Both the position numbers and the translations under genes were made by a program. From Saccharopolyspora phatthalungensis (GTDB lineage: Bacteria > Actinomycetota > Actinomycetes > Mycobacteriales > Pseudonocardiaceae), in assembly GCF_014203395.1 (NCBI RefSeq), contig NZ_JACHIW010000001.1, positions 248,001-312,000 on the forward strand: 64,000 bases of DNA, in the 5' to 3' direction. Below the pieces are notes generated by a model. The model was given only the letters and a program-made list of their open reading frames with translations. It searched no databases and was not told the DNA's origin. Positions 1-10,885 of the stretch are shown here, piece after piece. The stretch's first letter is position 1. Each line of letters opens with the position of its first letter.

Positions 1-1734
1 CTGGTTGACGAAGTGCGCTTCGCGTTCCAGCCATTGATCAACATTAAGACCGGTGCCATCGTCGCGGTCGAGGCTTTGGCCCGGCCGGCGGGCACGCACG
101 TCCACGACCTCTTCCGGGAGGCGGCCCGGCAGCGGCGGCTGACCGAACTGGACGTCGAACTCGCCACGGCCGCGTTGACCTCGGCGGCGGAGCACGAATC
201 CCTGCTGCCCCTGCACCTGAACATCTTCGGCGGCACGATCATCCACGACCTCCCCCGGCTCGACCTGGTGCGCGAAAAGCTCCGCGAGATCGGTCGCCGG
301 GAGCAAGAAGTGACGCTGGAGATCGGTCCCCCGTTCGCCCGGCTGAAGCCCCACCAGCTGCTCGCCGGAGTGGAGAAGCTGCGCGCCCACGGATTCCAGA
401 TCTCCCTCGACGGCGTGGGCGAAGGCGACGTGCCGCTGACCTTGATCGCCGACATCGGGCCCGCCCTCGTCAAACTGGACCGAGCCGTGGTCGAGGGCCT
501 GCCGGACAGCTCCGCCCGGCTCGCGGTGGTGGAGTCCGTCCGCCACCTCTGCGAGTCGACCGAAAGCCAATTGGTCGCCGAAGGCGTGGAAAACGAACGC
601 CAGCTGACCGCGCTGCGCCGCCACGGAATCCGCCTGGTGCAGGGCAACCTGCTCGCCCCCGCGGCCCGGCGGCCCCCGACGGCGAGCACCGTGCCGGGCG
701 TGGCGGCGGAGGTGACCGACCCACACGGGCCGGCGATCAGCACGCTGGCGACCGGACCCCGCGTGACGGAATTCCTCTCCCCGGCGACGCTGCTGCCGAT
801 CGACGCCACCGCGGACAAGGTGCGCGGCGTGCTGGCCGACCACCCGGAGATCAGCGGCGTGGTGCTGGTCGACGACCAGAACCGGCCCCGGTGGACCATC
901 GACCGCAACCGGTTCCTGCTGGCCGTGACCGGACCCTACGGGCACGCGCTGCATGCCAGGCGCCCGGCGTCGCGGCTGGCCGACGAGCCGCGCATGGTCA
1001 ACACGGCGACCACGGCGTTGGAAGCGCTGAGCCTGGTGACCCGCTCGGATCAGTACCGGATGTACGACGACGCGATCGTGGTCGACGAGTCCGGTCACTG
1101 CCTGGGCGCGGTCCGGGCCGGGGACTTGATCCGCGGCATGGCGGAGCTGAAGGTGGAGGAGGCGGCAGCGCTGAACCCGCTGACCCGGCTGCCGGGCAGC
1201 GACGCGATCGCTCGCGACGTCGCCCGCCGGATCGCCGCCGGCGACATCTTCGCGGTGAGCTGGCTGGACATCGACGGCTTCAAGGCGGTCAACGACACGG
1301 CCGGGTTCTCGGCCGGCGACGACCTGATCCGCGCGATCGGCCGCAGCCTCACCGACGCGGCGACGGCGCTGGGCTCGGTGCAGGTCGGCCACGTCGGCGG
1401 CGACGACTTCCTGCTGGTGGCCGACCTCGACGACCTGGTGGCGCTGGCCGAAATGGTGCTCGACCCGTCGCGCTCGGCGGGCGAGGTCGACGTGAGCCTG
1501 TCGCTGGCGACCCTGGTGTGCACGCACAGCACGGTCACCAGCTACGACGAGGTCTCCAGCAAGCTGGCGCCGCTGAAGCAGCACGCCAAGTCGCTGATCG
1601 GTTCGAGCTGGGTCATGTCGCGGCCGGGTTCGGACCGCGTCGAGGTGCTTCGCGGTCGGCAAGCGGGTGCTCCCCCGCCGACCCCGCCGGGCTTCCCGAC
1701 ACACGACCCGGAAATGCCGGGCCACTCCTGGTGA
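1..1734 (+). CDS. EAL-CBS-GGDEF cyclic-di-GMP signalling protein, possibly 5' truncated by window edge
   Basis: The reading frame is open from base 1. A GTG at 13 could start it, but the EAL domain is already under way there, so the true start is probably upstream. Numbering below is from the GTG. Residues 15-215 are an EAL domain: EALAR at 20-24, N70, E103, K154 and AEGVE at 189-193 are kept, but the usual DDFG is LDGVG (133-134 is DG), so one metal-binding Asp is missing. Residues about 240-380 look like a CBS pair. Residues about 390-540 are a GGDEF domain that begins at NPLTRLPG and has GGDDF at 462-466 in place of GGDEF. No membrane segment is seen. It would make, break or sense cyclic di-GMP in the cytosol. 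The altered residues leave either activity in doubt, and a ligand-sensing role is possible. Confidence 0.85.
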   Translation: MVDEVRFAFQPLINIKTGAIVAVEALARPAGTHVHDLFREAARQRRLTELDVELATAALTSAAEHESLLPLHLNIFGGTIIHDLPRLDLVREKLREIGRREQEVTLEIGPPFARLKPHQLLAGVEKLRAHGFQISLDGVGEGDVPLTLIADIGPALVKLDRAVVEGLPDSSARLAVVESVRHLCESTESQLVAEGVENERQLTALRRHGIRLVQGNLLAPAARRPPTASTVPGVAAEVTDPHGPAISTLATGPRVTEFLSPATLLPIDATADKVRGVLADHPEISGVVLVDDQNRPRWTIDRNRFLLAVTGPYGHALHARRPASRLADEPRMVNTATTALEALSLVTRSDQYRMYDDAIVVDESGHCLGAVRAGDLIRGMAELKVEEAAALNPLTRLPGSDAIARDVARRIAAGDIFAVSWLDIDGFKAVNDTAGFSAGDDLIRAIGRSLTDAATALGSVQVGHVGGDDFLLVADLDDLVALAEMVLDPSRSAGEVDVSLSLATLVCTHSTVTSYDEVSSKLAPLKQHAKSLIGSSWVMSRPGSDRVEVLRGRQAGAPPPTPPGFPTHDPEMPGHSW

Positions 1735-1740
1735 TTTCCG

Positions 1741-1780
1741 CGATTTCAACGGAAATCGAGGTGCCGATTCCGTGAAATCG
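1741..1780. terminator. Palindromic 3'-end element between convergent genes
   Basis: CGATTTC-AACG-GAAATCG at 1741-1758 is followed by TGAAATCG at 1773-1780, so either a short or a longer hairpin can form. It lies between the stop of the EAL/GGDEF gene (1734) and the stop of sufT (1792, other strand), where a bidirectional terminator would be expected. It belongs to the GATTTC-N4-GAAATC family seen at several gene ends in the window. There is no clear T tract. Confidence 0.5.
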
Positions 1781-1791
1781 CCCGAATGATC

Positions 1792-2199
1792 TTAGACCGT
1801 GAAGCCCAGCGCCCGGAGCTGCTCGCGGCCCTCTTCGGTGATCTTCTCCGGGCCCCACGGCGGCATCCACACCCAGTTGATGCGGAAGTCGTTGACCAGG
1901 CCACCGCCGGGGCCGGTGGTCAGCGCGGCGCGCGCCTGGTCCTCGATGACGTCGGTCAACGGGCAGGCGGCCGAGGTCAACGTCATGTCGACGGTCGCGG
2001 TGTTGTCCTGCTCGACACGAATGTCGTAGACCAAGCCGAGGTCGACGACGTTGATTCCCAACTCCGGGTCGACGACGTCGCGCAGGGCTTCCTCGACGTC
2101 TTCCAGCGCAGCCACCTCGGCGGCCGGCGCGGACTGCTCGGGCAGCGCCTCGGCGCTGCGGGCCACGTCGGTTTCCCGCACCGGGGCTTCGTCGCTCAT
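1792..2199 (-). CDS. sufT: SufT-like DUF59/MIP18 iron-sulfur assembly factor
   Basis: A 135-residue metal-sulfur cluster assembly factor of the DUF59 (PaaD/MIP18) family, thought to help mature iron-sulfur proteins after Suf assembly. After a variable N-terminus of about 35 residues, the domain shows DPE at 44-46, the VVDLGLVYDI segment at 51-60, and the family Cys at 79 (SAACP). The ATG at 2199 is chosen over an upstream in-frame start because GAGGAGG precedes it and because it overlaps the sufU stop by four bases (ATGA). That overlap implies translational coupling. It is the last gene of the suf operon, in the same place as Rv1466 in mycobacteria. Confidence 0.9.
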   Translation of the reverse strand: MSDEAPVRETDVARSAEALPEQSAPAAEVAALEDVEEALRDVVDPELGINVVDLGLVYDIRVEQDNTATVDMTLTSAACPLTDVIEDQARAALTTGPGGGLVNDFRINWVWMPPWGPEKITEEGREQLRALGFTV

Positions 2200-2657
2200 G
2201 ACGCCTCCTCCTCGACAACTACGCGCGACACCGCGTCTTTGAATGCCATCCAACCCAACAACGCGCACTTGACGCGCATGGGGTACTTCGCCACACCCGC
2301 GAACGCGATGCCGTCCTCCAATAAGTCCTCGTCCGGCTCGATCTTGCCGCGGCCGTGCATCAGCTCGCTGAACGCCGCCTCGGTGGTCATCGCCTCGCGC
2401 AGCGGCTTGCCGACCACCAGGTCGGTGAGCACCGACACGGAAGCCTGGCTGATCGAGCAGCCCTGTACCGCATAGGAGACGTCGTCGATCATCGCGTCGG
2501 CATCCGTGCCGGTCAACCGCACCCGCAGGGTCACCTCGTCGCCGCAGGTGGGGTTCACCTGGAACGACTCGGCGTCGAACGGCTCCCGCAGGCCGTGGCG
2601 ATGCGGTTTGCGGTAGTGGTCCAGGATGATCTCCTGGTACATCTGCTCAAGCTGCAT
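2196..2657 (-). CDS. sufU: SufU zinc-dependent sulfurtransferase
   Basis: A 153-residue protein of the SufU/IscU family. It accepts persulfide sulfur from SufS and passes it to the SufBCD scaffold. The zinc ligands expected in SufU are visible: C38 and D40 (PTCGD), C67 (GCSIS) and C131 (RVKCALLGW). A TTG directly before the ATG could add one residue; the ATG is preferred. The gene follows sufS by 24 bases and overlaps sufT by four, as in Gram-positive suf operons where SufU replaces IscU. Confidence 0.93.
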   Translation of the reverse strand: MQLEQMYQEIILDHYRKPHRHGLREPFDAESFQVNPTCGDEVTLRVRLTGTDADAMIDDVSYAVQGCSISQASVSVLTDLVVGKPLREAMTTEAAFSELMHGRGKIEPDEDLLEDGIAFAGVAKYPMRVKCALLGWMAFKDAVSRVVVEEEAS

Positions 2658-2681
2658 CAAGAATTCCCCGGCAGTCCCCGA

Positions 2682-4774
<2,093 letters not shown>

Positions 4775-4813
4775 TTCTTCTTCGTTCTCCTGGTGTGTGC
4801 GAAAGCTCTTCGG

Positions 4814-5998
4814 TCAGGCGCCGACGACGGCGAGTTCGTCCTCGATCGCGGCTTCCAGCCGCTGCCGGATCTCGGGCACGGTGATCTTCTGCAACAGCTC
4901 GCCGAAGAACCCGCGCACCACCAGGCGCCGGGCCTGGTCCTGCGGGATGCCCCGGGCCTGCAGGTAGAACAGCTGCTCGTCGTCGAAGCGTCCGGTGGCG
5001 CTGGCGTGCCCGGCGCCTACGATCTCGCCGGTCTCGATCTCCAGGTTCGGCACCGAGTCGGCCCGCGCACCCTCGGTCAGCACCAGGTTGCGGTTGAGTT
5101 CGTAGGTGTCGGTGCCCTCGGCCGCGGCCCGGATCAGCACGTCCCCGATCCACACCGAGTGCGCCGAATCGCCCTGCAGCGCGCCCTTGTAGAGCACGTT
5201 GCTGCGGCAGTTCGGCACCGCGTGATCCACCAGCATCCGGTGCTCCAGGTGCTGGCCGGCGTCGGCGAAGTACAGGCCGAGCAGCTCGGCGTCGCCGCCC
5301 TTGTCGCCGTAGGTGATGGTGGTGTTGACCCGCACCAGGTTGCCGCCGAGCGTGACGGCGAGATGCCGGAACACCGCGTCACGCCCTAGGTTGGCGTGCT
5401 CGGAGCTGACCTGGGTGGCGTCGTCGGCCCAGTCGTGGACCGACACGACGCGCAGCTGAGCGCCGTCACCGGCGACGAACTCGATGTTGTCGCCGAGCGT
5501 GCCGGAGCCGCGGTAGTCGATCACCACGACGGCCTCGGCGAACTGCTCGGCGCGGACCTGCAGGTGGCCGAAGGCGACCTCGCCCTCGCCGGGCCCGTGC
5601 ACCGTGATGGTGATCGGACCCTCGGGCTTGGTGTTCTTCGGGACCGTGACGACGGTGGCCTCGGTGAAGGAGCTCCAGGCCTGCGCGGCGACGCGGTCGG
5701 ACGGAATGCCGCCGTTGCCGATGCGCGCGTCGTCGCGGTCCACGGTCTCCACGGTCGCACCGTCGCCGGTGACCTCGACCTTGATGTTCCCGGTGGCGGT
5801 GGCGGTGCCGTCGTGCAGGCCCTTCAGCCGCTTCATCGGCGTGAACCGCCAGTCCTCCTCGCGGCCGCCGGGGACCTCGAAGGCCGCCACGTCGTAGGAC
5901 GTGAAGCGGGATCCGCGGGAGGACTGCGGGATGCCCGTACCGCCACCGTGCGTGTGCTCGGCGAGGCCATGCTGGGCGTCGGTCTTGGTGGTGCTCAT
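4814..5998 (-). CDS. sufD: SufD scaffold subunit
   Basis: A 394-residue SufD, the partner of SufB in the SufB-C2-D scaffold for iron-sulfur clusters. The C-terminal half carries the SufB/SufD core, with the segment ending in QARGIPQDQARRLVVRGFFGEL typical of the family (shown here as its key LQARG..RRLVVRGF parts). The ATG begins one base after the sufB stop, so the two subunits are almost certainly co-translated. SufD is less conserved than SufB and has no catalytic motif of its own. Confidence 0.94.
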   Translation of the reverse strand: MSTTKTDAQHGLAEHTHGGGTGIPQSSRGSRFTSYDVAAFEVPGGREEDWRFTPMKRLKGLHDGTATATGNIKVEVTGDGATVETVDRDDARIGNGGIPSDRVAAQAWSSFTEATVVTVPKNTKPEGPITITVHGPGEGEVAFGHLQVRAEQFAEAVVVIDYRGSGTLGDNIEFVAGDGAQLRVVSVHDWADDATQVSSEHANLGRDAVFRHLAVTLGGNLVRVNTTITYGDKGGDAELLGLYFADAGQHLEHRMLVDHAVPNCRSNVLYKGALQGDSAHSVWIGDVLIRAAAEGTDTYELNRNLVLTEGARADSVPNLEIETGEIVGAGHASATGRFDDEQLFYLQARGIPQDQARRLVVRGFFGELLQKITVPEIRQRLEAAIEDELAVVGA

Positions 5999-5999
5999 C

Positions 6000-7463
6000 T
6001 CAGCCGACGGCCCCTTCCATCTGCAGCTCGATCAGGCGGTTCAGTTCCAGCGCGTATTCCATCGGCAGCTCGCGCGCGATCGGCTCGACGAAACCGCGCA
6101 CGATCATCGCCATCGCCTCGTCCTCGGTCAGGCCCCGCTGCATCAGGTAGAACAGCTGGTCGTCGCTGACCTTGGACACGGTCGCTTCGTGACCCATCGA
6201 CACGTCGTCGACCCGGACGTCCACGTACGGGTAGGTGTCGGAGCGGCTGATGGTGTCCACCAGCAGCGCGTCGCACTTGACGTTGGACGACGAGTGGTGC
6301 GCCCGCTTCGCGACCTTGACCAGGCCCCGGTACGAGGTGCGTCCGCCGCCCCGGGCGATCGACTTGGAAACGATCGTCGAGGACGTGTGCGGCGCCAAGT
6401 GCTCCATCTTCGCGCCCGCGTCCTGGTGCTGGCCCTCGCCGGCGAAGGCCACCGAGAGCACCTCGCCCTTGGCGTGCTCGCCCATCAGGAACACCGACGG
6501 GTACTTCATGGTCACCTTGGAGCCGAGGTTGCCGTCGACCCACTCCATGGTGGCGCCCTCTTCGGCCTTGGCCCGCTTGGTGACCAGGTTGTAGACGTTG
6601 GTCGACCAGTTCTGGATCGTCGTGTAGCGGCAACGGCCGCCCTTCTTGACGATGATCTCCACGACCGCGGAGTGCAGCGAGTCGCTGGAGTAGATCGGCG
6701 CCGTGCAGCCCTCGACGTAGTGCACGTAGGCACCCTCGTCGACGATGATCAGGGTCCGCTCGAACTGGCCCATGTTCTCGGTGTTGATCCGGAAGTAGGC
6801 CTGCAACGGGATGTCCACGTGCACGCCCGGCGGCACGTAGATGAACGAGCCGCCCGACCACACCGAAGTGTTCAGCGCGGAGAACTTGTTGTCACCGGCC
6901 GGGATGACCGAACCGAAGTACTCCTTGAAGATCTCCGGGTGCTCCCGGAGACCGGTGTCGGTGTCCAGGAAGATGACGCCCTGTTCCTCAAGGTCCTCGC
7001 GGATCTTGTGGTAGACGACCTCCGACTCGTACTGGGCGGCCACACCCGCGACGAGGCGCTGCTTCTCCGCCTCCGGAATGCCCAGCTTGTCGTAGGTGTT
7101 CTTGATGTCCTCGGGCAGATCGTCCCAGGTCTGGGCCTGCTGCTCGGTGGAGCGGACGAAGTACTTGATGTTGTCGAAATCGATCCCGGAGAGATCGGCA
7201 CCCCAGTTCGGCATCGGCTTGCGGTCGAACAACCGCAACGCCTTCAACCGGGTCTCCAGCATCCACTCGGGCTCGTCCTTCTTGCCCGAGATATCGCGGA
7301 CGACGTCCTCGTCGAGGCCACGACGGGCGCTGGCGCCCGCGGCGTCCGAGTCGGCCCAGCCGTACTCGTAGCTACCCAGCGTCGCAATGGTTTCTTCCTG
7401 GCTGAGCTGGCCAGAGGCGTTGGGCGCCGTGGTGGGTGTGCGCTGCTCCGCAGCGGCAGTCAT
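6000..7463 (-). CDS. sufB: SufB scaffold subunit
   Basis: A 487-residue SufB, the main scaffold on which Suf builds iron-sulfur clusters. It matches the family along its whole length, including an N-terminal [11 protein letters not shown] region, the [10 protein letters not shown] beta-helix region and the C-terminal [17 protein letters not shown]. No intein is present, unlike the SufB of M. tuberculosis. GGAGGGGAG precedes the ATG, which overlaps the sufR stop by four bases (ATGA). It is therefore the second gene of the SufR-controlled operon. Confidence 0.96.
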   Translation of the reverse strand: MTAAAEQRTPTTAPNASGQLSQEETIATLGSYEYGWADSDAAGASARRGLDEDVVRDISGKKDEPEWMLETRLKALRLFDRKPMPNWGADLSGIDFDNIKYFVRSTEQQAQTWDDLPEDIKNTYDKLGIPEAEKQRLVAGVAAQYESEVVYHKIREDLEEQGVIFLDTDTGLREHPEIFKEYFGSVIPAGDNKFSALNTSVWSGGSFIYVPPGVHVDIPLQAYFRINTENMGQFERTLIIVDEGAYVHYVEGCTAPIYSSDSLHSAVVEIIVKKGGRCRYTTIQNWSTNVYNLVTKRAKAEEGATMEWVDGNLGSKVTMKYPSVFLMGEHAKGEVLSVAFAGEGQHQDAGAKMEHLAPHTSSTIVSKSIARGGGRTSYRGLVKVAKRAHHSSSNVKCDALLVDTISRSDTYPYVDVRVDDVSMGHEATVSKVSDDQLFYLMQRGLTEDEAMAMIVRGFVEPIARELPMEYALELNRLIELQMEGAVG

Positions 7464-8284
7464 ACGGACTCCCCTCCATCAGGAATCGGGGCGGTGTTCT
7501 GCCGGTCCTTCGGGACGGGGCCGGCAGAGGTCTCAACGGTGTCCGGGGGGTTGCCACCCGGACCCGCCAACCGCGCGGTCGGTACGTGCGTGGTGCAGGC
7601 CGCATCACCGTTCGCGATGGTGGCCAACCGCTGCACATGGGTGCCGAGAACTTCGGCGAACGCCGCCGTCTCGGCCTCGCACAGCTGCGGGAAATCCGCA
7701 GCGACGTGCGCCACCGGGCAGTGGTGTTGGCAGAGCTGCTCGCCGCTCCCGACGCTGCGCGTCGATGCAGCGTAGCCCTCCCTGGTGAGCGCGTCGGCCA
7801 AGACCTCCGCGCGCTCGGCCGGGCCGGCCGCGGCCGCCAGCACCTCCCGGTGGTTGGCCACCAACGCGGCCATCCTCCGGTCGGCGAACTCGCGGACCGC
7901 CTGCTCGCCCTCGTGCTCGGCGATGAACCGAAGCGCCGCAACCGCCAGGTCGTCGTAGGCGTGCCCGAACCGCGCCCGGCCCACCTCGGTGAGCAGGAAC
8001 AGCTTCGCCGGTCGGCCCCGACCGCGACGGCCTCGCGGGGATGATTCCCGGGTGTAAGCCTCGCCCTCGGCGACCAGCACGTCGAGGTGCCGGCGCACCG
8101 CGGTGGGGCTCAGCCCGAGTTCGTCGGCCACCGCCGCAGCGGTGATCGGCCCCCGTTCCAGCAGCAACCGCGCAACCGTGTGCCGGGTACGCCCGTCCCC
8201 GTGCGCGGCCGCACCAAGCTGGGCCGCGGGGCCCGGCTCGGCGTTGGCCACCCCGGCGCGTGGCGGCATCCCGACGTTTTTCAC
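7460..8284 (-). CDS. sufR: SufR iron-sulfur cluster-sensing repressor
   Basis: A 274-residue helix-turn-helix regulator that heads the suf operon. The winged HTH is at about residues 33-100 ([21 protein letters not shown]). A C-terminal cysteine set, C185, C189, C202 and C230, fits the cluster-binding ligands of SufR, which represses suf when it carries a cluster. I chose the GTG at 8284 because a good promoter (TTGGTG, 17 bp, TAACAT) ends seven bases before it, giving a leaderless mRNA. An ATG at 8269 is the alternative. The longer frame back to 8350 would run through that promoter. It is divergent from mptB, as Rv1460 is from Rv1459c. Confidence 0.92.
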   Translation of the reverse strand: MKNVGMPPRAGVANAEPGPAAQLGAAAHGDGRTRHTVARLLLERGPITAAAVADELGLSPTAVRRHLDVLVAEGEAYTRESSPRGRRGRGRPAKLFLLTEVGRARFGHAYDDLAVAALRFIAEHEGEQAVREFADRRMAALVANHREVLAAAAGPAERAEVLADALTREGYAASTRSVGSGEQLCQHHCPVAHVAADFPQLCEAETAAFAEVLGTHVQRLATIANGDAACTTHVPTARLAGPGGNPPDTVETSAGPVPKDRQNTAPIPDGGESV

Positions 8285-8320
8285 AACACGAATGTTACCT
8301 ATTTCGCCCCGCGGCACCAA
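8285..8320 (-). promoter_or_regulatory. sufR-suf operon promoter with candidate SufR operator
   Basis: On the minus strand, TTGGTG (8315-8320), a 17-base spacer and TAACAT (8292-8297) form a good sigma-A-type promoter. It ends seven bases before the sufR GTG. The -10 overlaps an inverted repeat AACA-TTCG-TGTT (8285-8296), so a protein bound there would block initiation. SufR autoregulation is known in other bacteria; assigning this repeat to SufR is inference. Confidence 0.6.
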
Positions 8321-8369
8321 AGAGCGGGGCGAGCACGTGAGCTGACTCACGCGATTACCCTTCGTCGTC

Positions 8370-9938
8370 GTGGCGGCAGTCGATTCGAACGAGACAGGGC
8401 CAGCGGGACCGGCGTCGGAACCCGCGGCGCCGACGCCGCTGGACGGCGCCGAACGACGTCAGCTCGACGTCGTCCGCCGGTTCGGCACCACCGGATCGCT
8501 CGTGCTCGCGGTCGGCGCCATCGGCGCCGGCGCCGCCCCCGTGGACAACCCGCTGTCCGGGGTGCGGTTGATCGGCCTGCCCACCCGGATCCCGACCGTC
8601 GCGATGGCCAGCTGCTGGCTGGGCATGCTGATGATCGTCATCGCCTGGCTGTGGCTGGGCAAGCTGTGCTGGCCCGGCCGGGCCCGGATGCTGTCGGTCA
8701 CCCAGCTGGCCCGAACGCTGGCGATGTGGGCGCTGCCGCTGGCGCTGGCCCCGCCGCTGTTCAGCACCGACATGTACAGCTACCTGGCGCAGAGCGAGGT
8801 GGCCGCGCGCGGCTTCAACCCGTACGTGCTGGGATCGGCCGCCGCGCTGGGCGTCGACCACCCCTTCACCGCCAACGTGCCCAACATCTGGCGCGACACC
8901 CCCTCCCCATACGGGCCGCTGTTCCTGATGTTCGGCCAGGTGATCTCCCGGATCGTGGGCGACAACGTGGTGTTCGGGGTGCTGGTGTGGCGCGCGGTGA
9001 TGCTGTGCGGGCTGGCGCTGGCGATCTGGGCGATTCCCCGGCTCGCGCGCCGCTGCGGGGTGCATCCGAGCGCCGCGCTGTGGCTCGGCGCGGCCAACCC
9101 CATCGTGCTGTTTCACGTGGTCAGCGGCATGCACAACGAAGCGCTGATGGTCGGCATCATGCTCGCCGCCATCGAGCTGGGACTGCGATACCAGACCGTG
9201 CCGGGCACGATCGCCGCCGGCATGCTGCTGACCATCGCGGGGGCGATCAAACCGCCCGGCTGGATCGCGCTCGGCTTCTTCGGCATCTACCTGGTGCTGC
9301 GGCGCGGCGGCCGGTTCCGCGACCTGATGCGGGTCGCGGCGCTGCTGCTCGCGGTTTTTCTGGCCACCATGACGGTGATCACCGTGTCCAGCGGCTGGGG
9401 ACTCGGCTGGATCAACACCTTCGACGTGCCCAACCGGGTCAAGACCTTCATGGCGCCGCTGACCGCGTTCGGTATGACCGGCGGCGGCCTGAGCACCCTG
9501 CTCGGGCTGGGCAACCAGACCGACGCGATGCTGGTAATCACCAAGATCATCGGCTACCTGATCGTCGCGGTGGTGTGCCTGCGGATGCTGTGGCTGGCCT
9601 TCCGCGGCCGAATCGAACCGCTGGCCGCGATGGGCGTCACGTTCCTGACCCTCGCGCTGGCGGTGCCGGTGCTGTGGCCCTGGTACCTGTTGTGGTCGGT
9701 GGTCCCACTGGCGCTGTCCACCAACAACAACCGGTTCCGGATCACCGCGACGGTGATCTGCGCCGCGGTCTCGCTGCTAGTGCCGCCGACCGGCGCGGGT
9801 TTCGTGCTGCGGGCCTACCAGATCCCGCTTGCCGTGATCGCCGCGCTGATCGCCTTCGCGATCACGCTGTGGCTGGTGCGCGGCAAGGTGCCGGGCCTGG
9901 TACCGACCCGCGGCGGTGTTCGGCCGGTCACGCAATAG
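8370..9938 (+). CDS. mptB: MptB-like alpha-1,6-mannopyranosyltransferase (GT-C)
   Basis: A 522-residue polyprenyl-phosphate-dependent mannosyltransferase with many hydrophobic helices, of the GT-C fold. In Corynebacteriales, MptB starts the mannan core of lipomannan. The acidic loop expected to hold the catalytic Asp is visible as FSTDMYSYLAQ with D134, followed by RGFNPY and SPYGPLF, all family hallmarks. A hydrophilic stretch of about 40 residues precedes the first helix. TACCCT ends eight bases before the GTG, so the message may be leaderless. Lying next to sufR and before the ABC pair matches Rv1459c-Rv1458c. The exact glycan target in this genus is inferred. Confidence 0.82.
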   Translation: MAAVDSNETGPAGPASEPAAPTPLDGAERRQLDVVRRFGTTGSLVLAVGAIGAGAAPVDNPLSGVRLIGLPTRIPTVAMASCWLGMLMIVIAWLWLGKLCWPGRARMLSVTQLARTLAMWALPLALAPPLFSTDMYSYLAQSEVAARGFNPYVLGSAAALGVDHPFTANVPNIWRDTPSPYGPLFLMFGQVISRIVGDNVVFGVLVWRAVMLCGLALAIWAIPRLARRCGVHPSAALWLGAANPIVLFHVVSGMHNEALMVGIMLAAIELGLRYQTVPGTIAAGMLLTIAGAIKPPGWIALGFFGIYLVLRRGGRFRDLMRVAALLLAVFLATMTVITVSSGWGLGWINTFDVPNRVKTFMAPLTAFGMTGGGLSTLLGLGNQTDAMLVITKIIGYLIVAVVCLRMLWLAFRGRIEPLAAMGVTFLTLALAVPVLWPWYLLWSVVPLALSTNNNRFRITATVICAAVSLLVPPTGAGFVLRAYQIPLAVIAALIAFAITLWLVRGKVPGLVPTRGGVRPVTQ

Positions 9939-9949
9939 GCTTGGATGTC

Positions 9950-10885
9950 GTGAGCAATGCCGACAGCCCGGCCGTCCGGTTGCGGGGGCTGAAGAAGAGC
10001 TTCGGCGACACCGTCGCCGTAGCCGGACTCGACCTGTGCCTGCCGCGCGGCACCGTCCTGGCACTGCTCGGCCCCAACGGCGCGGGCAAGACCACCACGG
10101 TCGAAATCTGCGAAGGCTTCCAACGCCCGGACGACGGCGAAATCCGCGTGCTCGGCCTGGACCCGCGAACGCAATCCGAAGCGTTGCGGCCGCGCATCGG
10201 CGTCATGCCACAGGGCGGCGGCGCCTATCCCGGCGTGCGCGCCGACGAAATGCTGCACCTGGTCGCCACCTGCGCCGCCGATCCGCTGGACCCGGCGTGG
10301 CTGCTGGACGTGCTCGGGCTGGACAGCGCCCGCCGCACCCCCTACAAACGGCTTTCCGGCGGCCAGCAGCAACGCCTCTCGCTGGCGTGCGCCCTGGTCG
10401 GCCGCCCCGAGCTGGTGTTCCTCGACGAACCCACCGCGGGCCTGGACCCGCAGGCGCGGCGGCTGGTCTGGGACCTGGTCGGCGCGCTGCGCCGCGACGG
10501 CGTGAGCGTGCTACTGACAACGCACCTGATGGACGAGGCCGAGACACTGGCCGACCGGGTGGTGATCGTGGACCACGGTCGCGCGGTCGCCGAGGGCACC
10601 GCCGAGGAGCTCACCGCACCCGAGGACGGCAGGCAGGAACTGAGGTTCCGGTCCCAGGCCGCGTTGGACCTGGAACTGCTACTGGCCGCGCTGCCGGAGG
10701 GCTGCCAGGCCACCGAGCTGCGTCCCGGCGACTACGTAGTGCGCGGCGTGGTCGACCCGCAGGTGGTGTCGACGGTGACCGCGTGGTGCGCGCAGCACGG
10801 CGTGCTCGCACACGAACTGCGGGTCAGCCGCCGCAGCCTGGAGGACGTCTTCCTGGAACTGACCGGACGGGAGCTGCGATCGTGA
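9950..10885 (+). CDS. ABC transporter ATP-binding protein (drug/lipid exporter type)
   Basis: A 311-residue ATPase of the DrrA/CcmA-like exporter group. Walker A is GPNGAGKTT at 41-49, the signature is LSGGQQQR, Walker B is LVFLDEPTAGLDP, and the H-loop is in LLTTHL. A C-terminal extension of about 80 residues is typical of this group. The GTG at 9950 is used; a TTG at 9941 is possible. The frame stays open far upstream, but that part overlaps mptB in another frame. It ends in a GTGA overlap with the permease gene, so the two make one exporter (orthologous in position to Rv1458c). The substrate is unknown. Confidence 0.88.
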   Translation: MSNADSPAVRLRGLKKSFGDTVAVAGLDLCLPRGTVLALLGPNGAGKTTTVEICEGFQRPDDGEIRVLGLDPRTQSEALRPRIGVMPQGGGAYPGVRADEMLHLVATCAADPLDPAWLLDVLGLDSARRTPYKRLSGGQQQRLSLACALVGRPELVFLDEPTAGLDPQARRLVWDLVGALRRDGVSVLLTTHLMDEAETLADRVVIVDHGRAVAEGTAEELTAPEDGRQELRFRSQAALDLELLLAALPEGCQATELRPGDYVVRGVVDPQVVSTVTAWCAQHGVLAHELRVSRRSLEDVFLELTGRELRS

